In this document: in pieces, positions 10,736 through 22,660 of the stretch
How positions within the stretch are numbered: position 1 is the stretch's first letter
How the letters are laid out: the number at the start of each line of letters is the position of its first letter
DNA from: Xiphophorus maculatus
Lineage: Eukaryota > Chordata > Actinopteri > Cyprinodontiformes > Poeciliidae
DNA: 64,000 bases
NCBI RefSeq assembly: GCF_002775205.1
Contig: NC_036456.1
Span: forward strand, 20,457,468-20,521,467
Reading direction: 5' to 3'
The notes under the pieces: generated by a model
The model's database searches: none
What the model saw: the letters and a program-made list of their open reading frames with translations, nothing else
Told to the model about the DNA's origin: nothing
Position numbers and translations under genes: made by a program

Positions 10736-10883
10736 CTGAGGACAGAGACAAGAAACTATCTGAGGAAATCTGATGGAACTGAGTTTCTAAGACACGAAGC
10801 AGGAACCCTGAGGAACTCATCCATCCCAGAACCGATCTGCTCATCCTGGTTCTGTTCTGAAAAGGAGGATCAGCAGAGATGAT

Positions 10884-10984
10884 GAACAACAGACGGACGG
10901 ACGGACGGACGGACGGACGGACAGACAGACAGACAGGCAGGCAGGCAGGCAGGCAGGCAGACAGACAGACAGACAGACAGACGG
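10884..10984. repeat. Compound tetranucleotide microsatellite
   Basis: Runs of GACG, then GACA, GGCA and GACA repeats in the intron between the signal exon and Ig exon 1. The change of motif along the run is typical of interrupted slippage. Confidence 0.95.
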
Positions 10985-11098
10985 TTCATCAGGACGTTTC
11001 TGTGAAGCTTCGTCTCTACAGTCCAGGAAGTTATTTAGTTCAGAAGAGTTACATTTCACCCTCAGATCTGTTGTTGGTGGGATTCATGGATCCATAAT

Positions 11099-11205
11099 GC
11101 ATTATGAATCTATACCTGCATTATGAATCTATACCTGCATTATGGATCTATACCTGCATTATGGATCTATACCTGCATTATGGATCTATACCTGCATTAT
11201 GGATC
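11099..11205. repeat. 19-bp tandem repeat, about 6 copies
   Basis: The unit is CATTATGGATCTATACCTG, with GAATC in the first two copies. It lies in the first intron of the Ig gene. Confidence 0.9.
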
Positions 11206-12111
11206 CAGGTAGAGCAGAACCAGAGAACCAGTCCTTTGATTAATCAAGTCCAGTTTATTAGCTGATTAGCACATTTGAGCAACAAGGCAGTTCAAAATGC
11301 TTTACATCATAAAAATATAATACATTATGAAACAAGAAATGAACATTACATTAAAAAGCCATCAACTAATATATTGATCAATGTTTTATTGATTATTAAT
11401 CAAATCAGCTGCAAACATCTGGGTTTTAGTCTGGAGCTCAGAGTTTAAATGAAACTCTACATGTTATACACCTACATTAACCAGGTGTAGAACTGGTTAA
11501 TGTAGAACCAGGTGGTGTAGAACCGGGCGGTCTCTCTATCCTCCTGGTTCTAGTCAGAACTCCAGCAGCAGCGTTCTGGACCGCTGGGTTGTCAATCATA
11601 CCTGTGAAGACGCTGCTGCAGGAATATTTAATAACTTCTCTGATCATTTTTCATCATCAGTCCAGGCTGTAATCTGTCCTGATTAACTTCATTAATATGC
11701 AGACATTTCTAGGTGTTCTGTTCTTCATCTGCACCGGAATAATCCTGAAATTAATCCCAGTTTATGGCTATTTTACAGATTATATTCCCAGTTTTATGAG
11801 CTTTATTTTGAAATTCTGTCTAATTAATATGTCAGGAGATCAGATTTATTCATTTGTACAGAAACAATCTTTACTAAACATTTATATGATCAACACGCTG
11901 ATTTTAGATTTCCAGATTTATTTCACTCAGAAACACAGCAACCATCGGAGCTTTTATTTTGAAAGTTCTGACATATTACCCGAACTTTTCCAGAACCTGA
12001 GATTCATTTAGTTCTAAACTTCCAGCTTCTCGACTCCCCGGTACCGGACTGATTACCGGTCCGCTCCTGGTTCCGAATGTGTTGGTTCATACCGAGCAGG
12101 AGGTCACTTAC

Positions 12112-12187
12112 CGAGCAGAACCAGAACCAGAACCGGAACCAGGACCGGGACCGGGACCAGAACCACCAGCTGCTGCTGCAGAAACAT
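12112..12187 (-). CDS. Signal-peptide exon of the Ig gene
   Basis: From an ATG at 12,187-12,185 the minus strand encodes MFLQQQLVVLVPVPVLVPVL and a few more Val/Leu residues. It ends at a consensus donor G|GTAAGT after 12,112 in phase 1. The split codon completes in Ig exon 1 to give VSQHASGLQVEV. The repetitive Val-Pro/Val-Leu core arises from a GGTTCTG-type repeat in the DNA. It is the 5' end of the cluster. A CRE palindrome lies 113 bp upstream. Confidence 0.8.
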
Positions 12188-12299
12188 CTCAGAGCTTCTG
12201 AACGTCTCTCTAATCCACGGTCAGAACCAGAATCCGGCCTGCAGGTCCAGATCGGAGTTCGGAGATTCTGAGTTTTTCTTTCAGTTTCTAACCCAGCCG

Positions 12300-12307
12300 T
12301 GACGTCA
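12300..12307. promoter_or_regulatory. CRE palindrome upstream of the Ig signal exon
   Basis: A perfect TGACGTCA, the CREB/ATF consensus, sits about 113 bp upstream of the Ig start codon. Its function is inferred from position only. Confidence 0.4.
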
Positions 12308-12349
12308 CAGACCACTTTCCCCAGGTTCCTGGACTTCCGGTTTGACATC

Positions 12350-13680
12350 TGAAAACTTTCCAGGCTGAACCAGATTTAATGCTTCATTAGTCAAAAGTTC
12401 CTGATATTTATATTCAGAGCAGAAACCTTAAAAATATAAAGATTTACACTGAATTTGTTAAAAGTCCGTCCGTTTGTTTAACACTACGTTACCCATGATG
12501 CATCTGTTTGTAGTTTCAATCTCGTAGCTGAGCAAGAACTGTTGGCAGGAAGTTTCTGACCAGATTATTTACTATCAGAGGTCAGCAGTGTCACATTTCA
12601 CCCTCAGCTGTTGTCATAATGCATGTGATGTCATCAGTTGCATGTGATGTCATCAGTTATGTTGTTGCTAGGATACAGACACAACACCCCAATGCATCTG
12701 TGGCAATATCTGATGATTTTACCCTTTAGGGAAGGAGACAGAGAGTTACTGAGGAAACAGAAGCAGCTCAAAGTAAAGATTGGAGACAACAAGGAGAAGA
12801 ACAGGAAGAACCTGGAGGAAAAACTGCAGAAGAAGAAAATCAGAGATCAGAGGTCAGGGATGAAGAAGATCACAGTCTCCTAGCAACAGGAGGGAACACG
12901 TTCTGCAACAAGTTCAGCTCTTTATGTCTTGGGAAGGCAGAACGTCTTCAGTCAGAGGCTTCTTCAGAATCACTGTAACACAGACTGCTACAGGAGATCT
13001 TTCCTGCCAACAGCCATCACCATCTTCAATAACTCGTTAAAGAATCTGAATTCTGAATTAATGAGCTACAACATCATTTAATTTCCCTTAGAGGTTAATA
13101 AACTATATTTGAATTGAATTAATAGAGAAGTTGTTGTATTTTGGGACCAGAATATCTTCTGTCAGGTTCTTTTATCAGGTATCAAACTTCAGGCTCTCAG
13201 AAACAGATCAGACCAAACTGTCCACCAGGAGATTTAACCAAAACGCAACTCAATCTGAACCACTTCCGCTCTCTTTGCCCTCAGCGTTGTCTGTCAGGCT
13301 GATTACTTCTGCTTTCACTCACCTAATTTCTTTCATCATTGCTGGTAAAGAATCAGCTACAACCGCTTGTTGAATATACCTTTCATCTGAATTTAATGTG
13401 TAAGTTTGGAAGTTTATTTGTTGGAGCATAAAGTTTGTGCAGCCTGTCAGTCCAGACTCGGTTAATTACAGATATCCAGAGTTTAAAATACGATTTTTCA
13501 AAATATTAAATCCAAACAGTTTACAATAAAATTTCAGTAAACCTAACTGCTAATGTTTTAACTTTGTAGTGATTAAAATCTTCGGGTTAAACTATAATGT
13601 TTTACCGTTGAAGTTTTAATCAGGCACAGAGTAAGACACCTTATTTTACGGCCCGATCTCTCGCCCTCGGAGGCTGTTGA
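12350..13680. other. Intergenic region, no gene seen
   Basis: Spacer between the divergent Ig gene and MEPCE. A frame at 12,638-12,883 encodes a Lys/Glu-rich peptide without family resemblance and is not called. Confidence 0.5.
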
Positions 13681-14093
13681 TCCTGATTGGTCAGAATGGT
13701 GAGAGGCGGGACCAAGATGCTGGCCTGTAAACCCACGGGCTCCGTTATCCCTCAGATAAAGCAGCTAGCATTATCTCGGTGTTTTGGTGAAATTCCTTCA
13801 GTTTATATGACGTCACGGCGCACAGACACGGACGCGCACGCGGACACGCGCAGAGCTGTGCGGGGTTGTATTTCCGGTCAGACCTGAGGAGTTTAAGGGA
13901 TTTTTAGTGAAGGGGCGTGTGTTAGCCACAGGAGGCTAGCTACAGCTAAGTGTTTGTATCCACTGGGCTCATTAATTATTCATGAGGGCGCATTGCTATT
14001 GGTGGAAGGACAGGAGGGGGCGGGGATTGTTTTAGAGGCGAAAGCTGTTTGGATCAATTTCCATAAACAAGAGGAAGAGGAGGAGGAGACACG
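13680..14093 (+). promoter_or_regulatory. MEPCE: MEPCE promoter and 5' UTR exon
   Basis: A locally GC- and CpG-rich stretch (13,805-13,870) with a perfect CRE palindrome TGACGTCA at 13,808-13,815. Inverted CCAAT words (ATTGG) lie near 13,687 and 13,999. The last 5' untranslated exon ends at 14,093 with the donor ACG|GTGAGT. It is spliced over about 800 bp to the coding exon at 14,899. No TATA box is obvious. The transcription start was not located. Confidence 0.55.
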
Positions 14094-14926
14094 GTGAGTT
14101 TGATCATCGTCTTCATCAGGGAGGTCTGCTGAGGTTCTGTCTCAGTTCGGTCCGGCTGTAGTAACCGGGTCTGAGGTTCTGGAGGTTCTGGAGCTGGTTC
14201 CAGATCTAATTAACTTTAATAATAACTCCTGTTTTCCCGTCAGGGGATCTGCTAGCTTCTCCATCTGCAGTCAGATTCAGATTCAGGTCATTAAAACACG
14301 GAGAGTTTAATTATTATATTTATTCCATATTAATGTGAGGCTCATGAACCTCAGATTTAACATTATTTTAGACAAACTCATCCACAGCATAGAGAGAGAC
14401 GCAGGTAAATGTTACCTGGAGAGGTCAGAGGTCACTCCTGCAGCTCAGGAATGGAGAAGGGTCAGTGGAGGGCATGAAAACTATAGAGACTTATGACTAG
14501 ATGAATTAATTATTATTTAAATATTTAGAAGAATATCATCATTAATGTCATATGAGATTCCAGAATAATGTCTCAGTATTAAAATCTAAACAATTTTTGC
14601 CTTTCATCTGATATTTCCTGATATAGTTCAGGCAGCATTCATGTTTAACTTCCTCAGAGGATTTAATGTGTTTATTGGTTTAACTCATTATTATTTAGAT
14701 AATCAATAACTTTAAATAAACTCATTAAAATCATCTGTTTCTGGTTTTTCATAATGAATCTCAGCGTTTGGACTCATCCTGGGGTCAAAGGGCTCCATGA
14801 ACTCAGTAGTTATCGCTATGGCAACCACACATGGCCCAGCTGTTTGTTTGCTTGTCTCTGATTGGCTGTGCCTCTCACTCCGCCCCCTCTCTCTGCAGAT
14901 CTCTGATTGGCTGAGCCCTCATCAGG

Positions 14927-17900
14927 ATGTCTCTGGAAAAAGACCCTGTCAGACTAAGCCCCGCCTTCCCCCCTCCTGTCAGCCTATCAGAGCAGCTGGA
15001 TAAGCCCCGCCCTCCCATCCATCCTAAAAATGGCCACCTGCCCCCCCCTCCTCCTCCTGCAGCCAATCAGAGGATCAGGAAGAGGCGGTTCTCCGTGGGC
15101 GTGGGCTTTAAAGGCGTGGCCAAACGCCGTCGCCGTGCCAACAGCGAGAGCCAGGCGGAGCCGGTGCTGCCGAGTCACTTCCTGTTGGGGGGGAACATCT
15201 TCGACCCGCTGAACCTGAACTCCCTGCTGGACGAGGACATCAACAGGTGGGGGAGGGGCAGAGGGGGGTTTCAGGAGGCGATGGAGAACCAGGGTCTAGT
15301 CAAAGTCCAGAGGATGAGAATGTGTACATGGTTCTAACTCTGAGTCACTGTTAGCCTAGCCTAGCTTAAATTAGCTTAGCCTAGCTTAGCATACCAGTGC
15401 TAAGCCAACAGACTGATATTTCCATTGGCTGTCTGAGCAAAGGTCAAAGGTTAACAAGCTGAACTTTGATCTGAAGGCAGCTGATCATCTGGACCAGAAC
15501 CCGGGTCTCTGGGTCCATCAGTAGAACTCATCCAGGCTCCCTGACCGGATCAACCAGAACCGGCCCAGTGGAACCACTGAAGAGCTGCTGGACGGGTTCT
15601 GGTTGGTTCTGATCCTCTGGGTTCCACCAGAGAATCCCAACGGTTCTGAGTTCAGGTTCTGGAAGGACGAGATGCGTTCAGGAGCATCAAGGAAAGATCA
15701 GCTGCTGGTTCAGGGTCCTGATGTCTCGCTGTGGACAGCAGGACGCTCAGCGTTGTCCCTCCCTCCCCTCAGGGCGACCAATCAGGAGACGCCGCGCTGC
15801 TCCCCCCTGCCGTCCCGCAGCAGAGACGCCGTGGAGATCCTGGTCCCCAGGAACGTCACCGACCCCCTGAACCTGAGGGGGGAGGACGGGGACGCCGCCG
15901 CCGTCCTGCTGTCCCCCCCAAAGTCCCGGAGGAGACACCGCTACCGACAGCATGGGGGAGGAGGGGAGAAGGAGGAGACGCCGGCCAGGCTGTTCCCGCC
16001 CTCAGCTGGACCCTCAGGTAACACCTGCTGCAGTTCCTCTGGCCTCCACTGGGGGCGCTGTCCTCTGGTTCGTTGTCCTCCACCGTGTCTCTCTTCCAGT
16101 TCCTGCGTCTCCTCTGTCCTGTGAGCTCAACACCTCCATCACCTGCCGGGACGACGTGGCTCCGCCCCCCATCCTGCCGCGCAGACACACCCACCCCCCG
16201 CCTGGGAGCCGCCGCTGCCGCAACGCCTCCACCAGGTCGGCTGACGGAGGCGTTACCGTGGAAACCACAAAGCTGGCAGCCAAGTTCCAGACACCGCTGG
16301 TGGGAGGGGCTAAAGCCAGCAGGTGGGTGTAGAGCCGCATTCTGATTGGACGATTTGCACAGAGCTGTGTTCTGATTGGTCCGTGGGGTCATGTGACCTC
16401 ACTGTCTCCCCCTGCAGGTGTGGAGGACCAGGTCTTGGCTCCGCCCCCACATCAGAGAGGAAGAAGGCCCTGCAGCGCTACCGGCACGGGAACCGCTGCC
16501 GTTACTATGGCTACTACGGTTTCTACGGCGACAGCCACGAGGGGCGGGTGGGGGCGGAGCCTGACCCGCGGCTCCGCCTCCTGGAAACCGATTGGTTCAG
16601 AGACCGGACGGTTCTGGATGTGGGCTGCGGCGCCGGTCACATGACGCTGGCCATCGCCAGGAGCTTTAACCCCGCCCACATCCTGGGGGTGGAGCTAGAC
16701 GGGCGGCTGGTCCACGCCGCCAGGCAGAACATTCGTCACTTCCTGTCACATGACCTGGTGGCGGCACACAGACAGGAAGTGATGCGGGCGCCGCCTCCCC
16801 TCCCCGTGTCCTTCAGGGTCAGTCGGGGTCCCCTCTCAGCTCCGCCCCTTCTGCCGCCATTATCATCCTCCTCCAGGTTCCCCGACAACGTCACCTTCAT
16901 CCAGGTGAGTCTGTAGGTGTCCTCCGTACTGCCTGATGGAAAATACAGCAACAAACATGATTATTGATCGTTTACCTGTAGAGCAATTTGGCCTCACCTC
17001 TACTCAGTACGTCTCCATGGTAACCTGTCTGACTCCGCCCACAGGGCGACTACGTGTGTGAGGGGGAGGCGTGGCCTGGGAGGGGCCAGTATGACGTCAT
17101 CGTGGCTCTGGGCGTCACCAAGTGGGTGCAGCTGCAGTCAGGTGACCGGGGCGTGGTCCGGCTGTTCAGACGGGCCTATCAGAGCCTGTCGCCGGGCGGA
17201 ACGCTGATCCTGGAGCCGCAGCCCTGGAGCGGCTACGGCCGCAGCAAGAGGGTGAGGAGGGGATGGGGGCACCAGGTCAGAACCAGGTCAGAACCCGATC
17301 TCTGGTTCTGACCTGGTTCTGTTTTATCCCAGGACTCGACGCTACGTCGCTTCAGAACCCTGAGGCTCCGACCAGAACTATTCACCTCCCTGCTCACCGA
17401 CACCATCGGCTTCACCTCCTACAGACCGCTCACACACACAGGTAACACACACACACACAGGTGGCAGCTAGCATGCTAGCTCCCCTGCAGTTTGTACAGG
17501 TTGGTGATCATCATTCTAGTTGATAATAATTCATTATATAACATGAGTGTCTCTGCATTCCCTCAATGGTTCCTCCTCAGTGCTGCTACGGTAGCATTAG
17601 CGTTAGCATAGCAGGCCTGGAGGCTCGCGTACAATTTCTGTCTAAAATCTGGTTTTGTCTCTGGTCCATCATGATAATAAATGACTGCAGTCAGACGCCG
17701 TGTGAACGGATTCTGACCCTAAAGCAACCAAAGAAGAAGAACGTAGCCGTCCGCCAACAGCTCTAGGTTTACGGCAGTAAAATGGCCGCGACAGCGCGAT
17801 CAGCAGGAAGCTGATACAGAAAGCTAACAGCTAACAGCAGCGGCCTTTAGTGCAGCCGCAGCTTCTGACCCGGTTCTGTTTGGATGTTGGACCAGGAGTG

Positions 17901-18376
17901 GTCGGTTGGGATGCGATGCGTTCACTGACTCGCACTGTTTTCATCACTTCATTAGTTTCAGACGTTGATTTAACGTCGTCTTCTTCTGCTGCTGAATTCT
18001 GATGCATGATGGATAAAATGTGACGTTCTCCCTGTAACGCATTGAGAAATGTCGGATCTGGAAGAGGAACAGGTCGGATTTGAAACAGGAACAGATCAGA
18101 TTTATTGTTGAATAGATCGGAATCGGACGTTCAGATTCTCCTGCTGTGAACGTTAAACACTTCCTGTCAGACCAGCAGCAGCTGTATGTAAATTAATGAC
18201 CCGTCATTACCCAGCATGCAGTCAGAGTGAATATTATGACATCACAGCGTCTCACTGAACCTGATGATAAACCGCCTCTGATTGGTCCAGCCGCTCATGT
18301 GACCTCACCTGTTTCTGACCCAGGTAACCAGAGACCCATGTACCTGTTCCACAAGGGCTCCACCCACAGGAAGTGA
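14927..18376 (+). CDS. MEPCE: 7SK snRNA methylphosphate capping enzyme
   Basis: A Bin3-family, SAM-dependent RNA methyltransferase that caps the 5' gamma-phosphate of 7SK snRNA and is part of the nuclear 7SK RNP. Coding exons are 14,927-15,246, 15,773-16,017, 16,100-16,322, 16,418-16,904, 17,045-17,251, 17,333-17,441 and 18,324-18,376. All junctions are GT-AG and phases agree, giving 547 residues; the human protein is longer, mainly in its disordered N-terminal half. The N-terminal family signature [19 protein letters not shown] is near residues 82-103. The SAM-binding motif [11 protein letters not shown] starts at residue 328, followed by the acidic ILGVELD strand. The substrate-side EPQPW is at 482-486. 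The C-terminus [10 protein letters not shown] matches the family. The coding exon begins at 14,899 and this ATG has good context (AGGATGT). The exon at 16,418 is slightly extended by a low-complexity Pro/Ser stretch before RFPDNV. Confidence 0.96.
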
Positions 18377-18520
18377 CATCACTGATTGATCTGCTTGGAC
18401 GGCAGTGCCTCAGGAGGAAGTGATGTCATCTCTGCAGGGGGTCAGACTGAACTGAGCATGCTCCGTGGGACCTCACTGATTGGACATTAACAGCAGACAG
18501 GAAGTGACTGAACTTTTCAA

Positions 18521-18526
18521 AATAAA
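18521..18526 (+). terminator. MEPCE: MEPCE polyadenylation signal
   Basis: AATAAA, about 145 bp after the MEPCE stop codon. A second one (AATAAA near 18,552) follows and may be alternative. Confidence 0.6.
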
Positions 18527-19400
18527 ACCTGATTCTTCTAGGTCTTTTTCATAATAAAGTGAGCTGACCTGCTGCTGTGTTGGTTCTGGTTCTGGTTCTG
18601 ATCTGGTAGTTTGGGTCACACATTAAAACAAACCAGGAGGTAAAATATTTCCGACCCGGTTCAGTGGTTCTGAGTGAGTCGTGCTGGGTCCAGATGAAAA
18701 CATAAATACTGGCCCTGCAGAAGGAAATGACGGTCCGGTCCAGTCCGGTCCGAATGAGGAGTCCATGGCGCCCTCTGGTGTCCCACCAGGAGGCGGAGTT
18801 CTCTACCGACCAATCAGAGGGAGCCGTCCCGATCACATGATCTGGATGTTTTACCCTCACATTTCTTTAAGAAAGTCCTGCCTGTTATTGCTGCTGATCT
18901 GATCCAGATAGTAACTCATCGCTCTCGTCAGGCGTTTTCCCCCAGGCTCTGAAAACAGCAGTAATCAAACCACTTATAAAAAAGAACAATCTAGACAAAT
19001 CACTAATGCAGAATTACAGGCCGACCTCTGACCTCTGACCTCTGATTCATCAGCAAAGTTATTGAAAAAGCTGTTTAAACAATTAACTAGCTTCCTAACT
19101 ATAACCAACCGCTTTGACTCCTTCCACTCTGGTTTCCATGGTTACCACAGCGCAGAGACCGCCCTCGTAAAAGTGTTCAATGACATCCATATAAATACGG
19201 ACTGTGGGAGAACCACAGTGCTGGTTCTGTTGGACCTCAGTGTTGATCATGACATATTACTGAATCGACTGGAGAGTTGGGTTGGACTCTCCGGTCCAGT
19301 GCTTAACTGGTTTGAATCCTACATAAAGAACAGGGATTTCTTTGTTTCAATTGGAAACTTCTCATCAAAGAGGTCAAAGGTCACATGTGGGGTACCCCAA

Positions 19401-20821
19401 TGTAACCCACGTGACCGCCACGCCCCAACCACCTTCCCTTTAAGCCGTCCCTTTAACAGCTGGGACCCTCATGTGTATTTCCGGGGTTTCCACTGTGCTG
19501 CTGCTCACTGTTGGTTGTGGCGTTGGTTGTTAATAAAACAATCTCAAATCTCCAACTCGACTCATCGCTGAACGAATTCATCTCTAAAACTCGAGGATCT
19601 GCGGTGAGTTAAGTACCATCTGAACTTGAGGTTGTATCAGCAATACTAGCGCCGCTAATATATCCGCTGCAATACTCACCAGGTTGGGTTTTGTTGATGC
19701 CTGGTTTACCTTCTGATGAGAACAAGTAACATCCACTTCCTCAAACAATCCGTTACTCGACGGTGAGTAAATATTCATCCATATATGATGGGCGTTATTT
19801 CCGCTGTGCGCCGCCAGTTAGCATTAGCTACCAACTCGACAATCAGTTGCCACATCAGCTCAGTCCACTTACTAATTACTTACTTAATAAAAAGTCACAC
19901 TGTTAAAGCCGAATTAAAGGCCACACCTTTAATATTTAAAGGCTTCTCTTTCAACTTTAGATTTGATTATTTTTCATGATTTCTTTGTTTATTGTTGTAT
20001 TCCATGCTGGTGCATCAATGAAGTCTGGTACCTAATATGATTTTGTTTGTAGCTACTTTGATCAATCACATTCTTAAAGTTGATTGATTTGATTTATTAT
20101 TAGCTGTTCGTAGCGACTGCTAATTACCTTGAGAAATTTTGAACTTGAATTATGAAGTGCACTTTTCTTTTTAAAAGGATTTTTTGTTTTCTCTCATTTT
20201 TATAATATATGAAGTGGTTGTCAATACATAGCAGTATGTATTTGTTTTTTTCCCATTTAGCTTATATAAATATAACATTTATATATGAACTTAATGTATG
20301 TTTTCTGGCCTTTTAGGTCAGGTTTTTTTTTTCTCCCCCTTCATCGACTCGCTCGCTGACGGGGGATGGCGAGCTACCCACACACCACCTGGTGGTAGGA
20401 AAAAGAAAGACACTCTCCACACAGGAAAACCAAACAACACTTTCCATACAGGAAACAAAATAAACTCTAAGGGAGTATCTAAAGGAAAAGAACAATCCTC
20501 CCGTTGCTCTTGGACTTTTGAACTACATTTGGTTTTGAAGTATTATTGATTATTTCATTTTTGGTTTGTTCTTTTTTTCCCCGTCCTTGTTTCTTTTGAA
20601 CAATTTCTCTTTGTTTAGTTTTTGCTGTTATTATTATTATTATTGTCATTATTATTATCATTACTATTTCCACTGCAATAAATGGCAATATAAACAAAGC
20701 TCTTTGCATCAGTTGCATCAATTATCCACCCAATCATGACTCCATGCCGTACCTATTTCTGATTTTATAGAGTGGTTAACACTAAGCCCTGCAGTCAGAC
20801 CTGCGCATTTAAGAAGAGCGT
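19401..20821. mobile_element. 1.4-kb insertion in the LINE, flanked by an 8-bp duplication
   Basis: The LINE frame breaks exactly at GVPQ|GS. The 8-bp word TACCCCAA stands on both sides (19,393-19,400 and 20,822-20,829). Inside is AT-rich DNA with no coding domain. An 8-bp duplication fits a hAT-like DNA transposon, but I see no terminal inverted repeats. The left end starts with TG and is LTR-like in composition, so the class is undecided. Confidence 0.7.
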
Positions 20822-21084
20822 TACCCCAAGGTTCAATCCTAGGACCCCTTTTACTCAATATTTATATGCTCCCACTAGCTCAGGTTATAACAGGAAATAA
20901 TATTAGCTACCATAACTATACAGATGACACACAGCTCTACATTACGATGTCACCAGGTGACCTTTGACCCCATCCAATCACTGAACAGATGCTTAGAACA
21001 GATAAATGTGTGGATGTGCCAAAACTTTCTCCAGCTGAACAGAAACAAAACTGAAGTTATTATTTTTGGACCTAAAGAGGAACA

Positions 21085-21345
21085 ATCTAGAGTTATAGAT
21101 CTAGAGTTATAGATCTAGAGTTATAGATCTGGAGTTATAGATCTGGAGTTATAGATCTAGAGTTATAGATCTAGAGTTATAGATCTAGAGTTATAGCTCT
21201 AGAGTTATAGCTCTAGAGTTATAGCTCTAGAGTTATAGATCTAGAGTTAATAATCTAGAGTTATAGATCTAGAGTCATAGATCTAGAGCTATAGATCTAG
21301 AGCTATAGATCTAGAGTTATAGATCTAGAGTCATAGATCTAGAGT
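21085..21345. repeat. 14-bp minisatellite grown inside the LINE reading frame
   Basis: About 18 units of AGAGTTATAGATCT with minor variants. The flanking LINE sequence continues on both sides, so the array expanded from a short piece of the ORF after insertion. The array holds many BglII- and XbaI-type palindromes (AGATCT, TCTAGA). Confidence 0.9.
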
Positions 21346-22424
21346 TAATGCACAGCTTCAGTTATTACAACTGAAAACCAGTAGTGATGGACTCTGACCT
21401 GAACCTCCAGAGCCACATAAAGACAGTTACAAAGTCGGCCTTCTATCACCTGAAGAACATTTCCAGGATTAAAGGACTAATGTCTCAGCCAGATCTAGAG
21501 AAACTCATCCATGCCTTCATCTTCAGTCGTATTGATTATTGCAACAGCGTCTTCACAGGTCTGTCCAACAAATCAATCAAACAGCTGCAGCTGATCCAGA
21601 ATGCTGCTGCTGGCGTTCTGACTAAAACCAGGAAGATAGAGCACATAACACCAGTTTTAAAGTCCCTCCACTGGCTCCCTGTAGCTCAAAGAATAGACTT
21701 TAAAATACTGTTGTTAGTTTATAAATCACTGAACGGCTTAGCACCACAATACATTAAAGATCTGCTGCTGTTGTATCAACCTTCCAGACCTCTCAGGTTC
21801 TGGTTCTGGTCTGCTCTGCATCCCCAGAACCAGAACCAAACGAGGAGAAGCAGCTTTCAGCATCTATGCACCACAAATCTGGAACAAACTTCCAGAAAAC
21901 TGTAAAACAGCTGAAACACTGACTTCTTTTAAATCTCGACTAAAAACCCACCTGTTTAGGATTGTATTTGAAATGTAATCAATTACAAATTTATTGATGG
22001 AACCTGACTTAATGCTGTGTTTTGATTATTGATTCTATATTGCATTGTGATTCTGTGTTTGATATGATGTAAAGCACTTTGAAATGCCTTGCTGCTGAAA
22101 TGTGCTATACATATAACATTTGATTGATTGATTGATTGATGACCTGCTGCCTCCGTCAGCGCCCCCTGGTGTCCCACCAGAGGACCTCCTGTGGTGTCCA
22201 TGTGGACCGAACCCGGCCAGGATCAGAACCTCCAAGATGCAGGAGAACTGGGTCAGAAACATAGAGACTGATCAGATCAGTTACTATGGTTACTGGACTC
22301 ACCACCGGCCAATCAGAGCCTGCGGTGTGAGACGAGGACGTCTGCTGGAGACACCAGCAGGTCAGACGGTCAGCAGCAGGATGGACAGAAGACAGAACAC
22401 TAACCAGGACCAGGTGTGTCCTCA

Positions 22425-22660
22425 GCTAGCAGCATGTAGCTAACAGCATATGGCTAACAGCACGTGGCTAACAGCATATGGCTAACGGCATGTGGCTAGC
22501 AGCATGTGGCTAACAACATGTAACTAACAAGGTGTGGCTAACAGAATATAGCTAAAAACACATGGCTAACGGGATGTGGCTAACAGCTTGTGGCTAACAG
22601 CATGTAGCTAACAGCATGTAGCTAACAACATGTGGCTAACAGCATGTAGCTAACAGCTCT
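22425..22660. repeat. 14-bp minisatellite, about 17 diverged copies
   Basis: The unit is GCTAACAGCATGTG, with several substitutions per copy, indicating an older array than the other minisatellites here. It is not related in sequence to the 14-bp array at 21,085. Confidence 0.9.

Larger units (their letters stand above)
18925..22140 (+). mobile_element. L2-like LINE reverse transcriptase, 5'-truncated, split and decayed
   Basis: The reverse transcriptase is recognisable in pieces: PQALKTAVIKPLIKK near 18,945; SAETALVKVFND and VLVLLDLS with KVTCGVPQ by 19,400; then GSILGPLLLNIYMLPL from 20,830. The catalytic box reads YTDD (20,917-20,928) where YADD is expected. The C-terminal part has LIHAFIFSRIDYCNSVFTGL and LHWLPVAQRIDFKILLLVYK. 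The 3' end closes with GCACTTTGAAATGC and an ATTG microsatellite, the usual fish L2-type tail. The endonuclease is absent. Frameshifts, a 1.4-kb insertion and a 14-bp minisatellite inside the ORF show the copy is dead. Confidence 0.9.

Noticed and set aside
12638-12883. Lys/Glu-rich 81-codon frame
   Set aside because: No family match, no splice context, low complexity.
15747-16679. Several long frames on the strand opposite MEPCE
   Set aside because: Shadows of GC-rich MEPCE coding exons; the plus-strand exons have family motifs and consistent splice phases.
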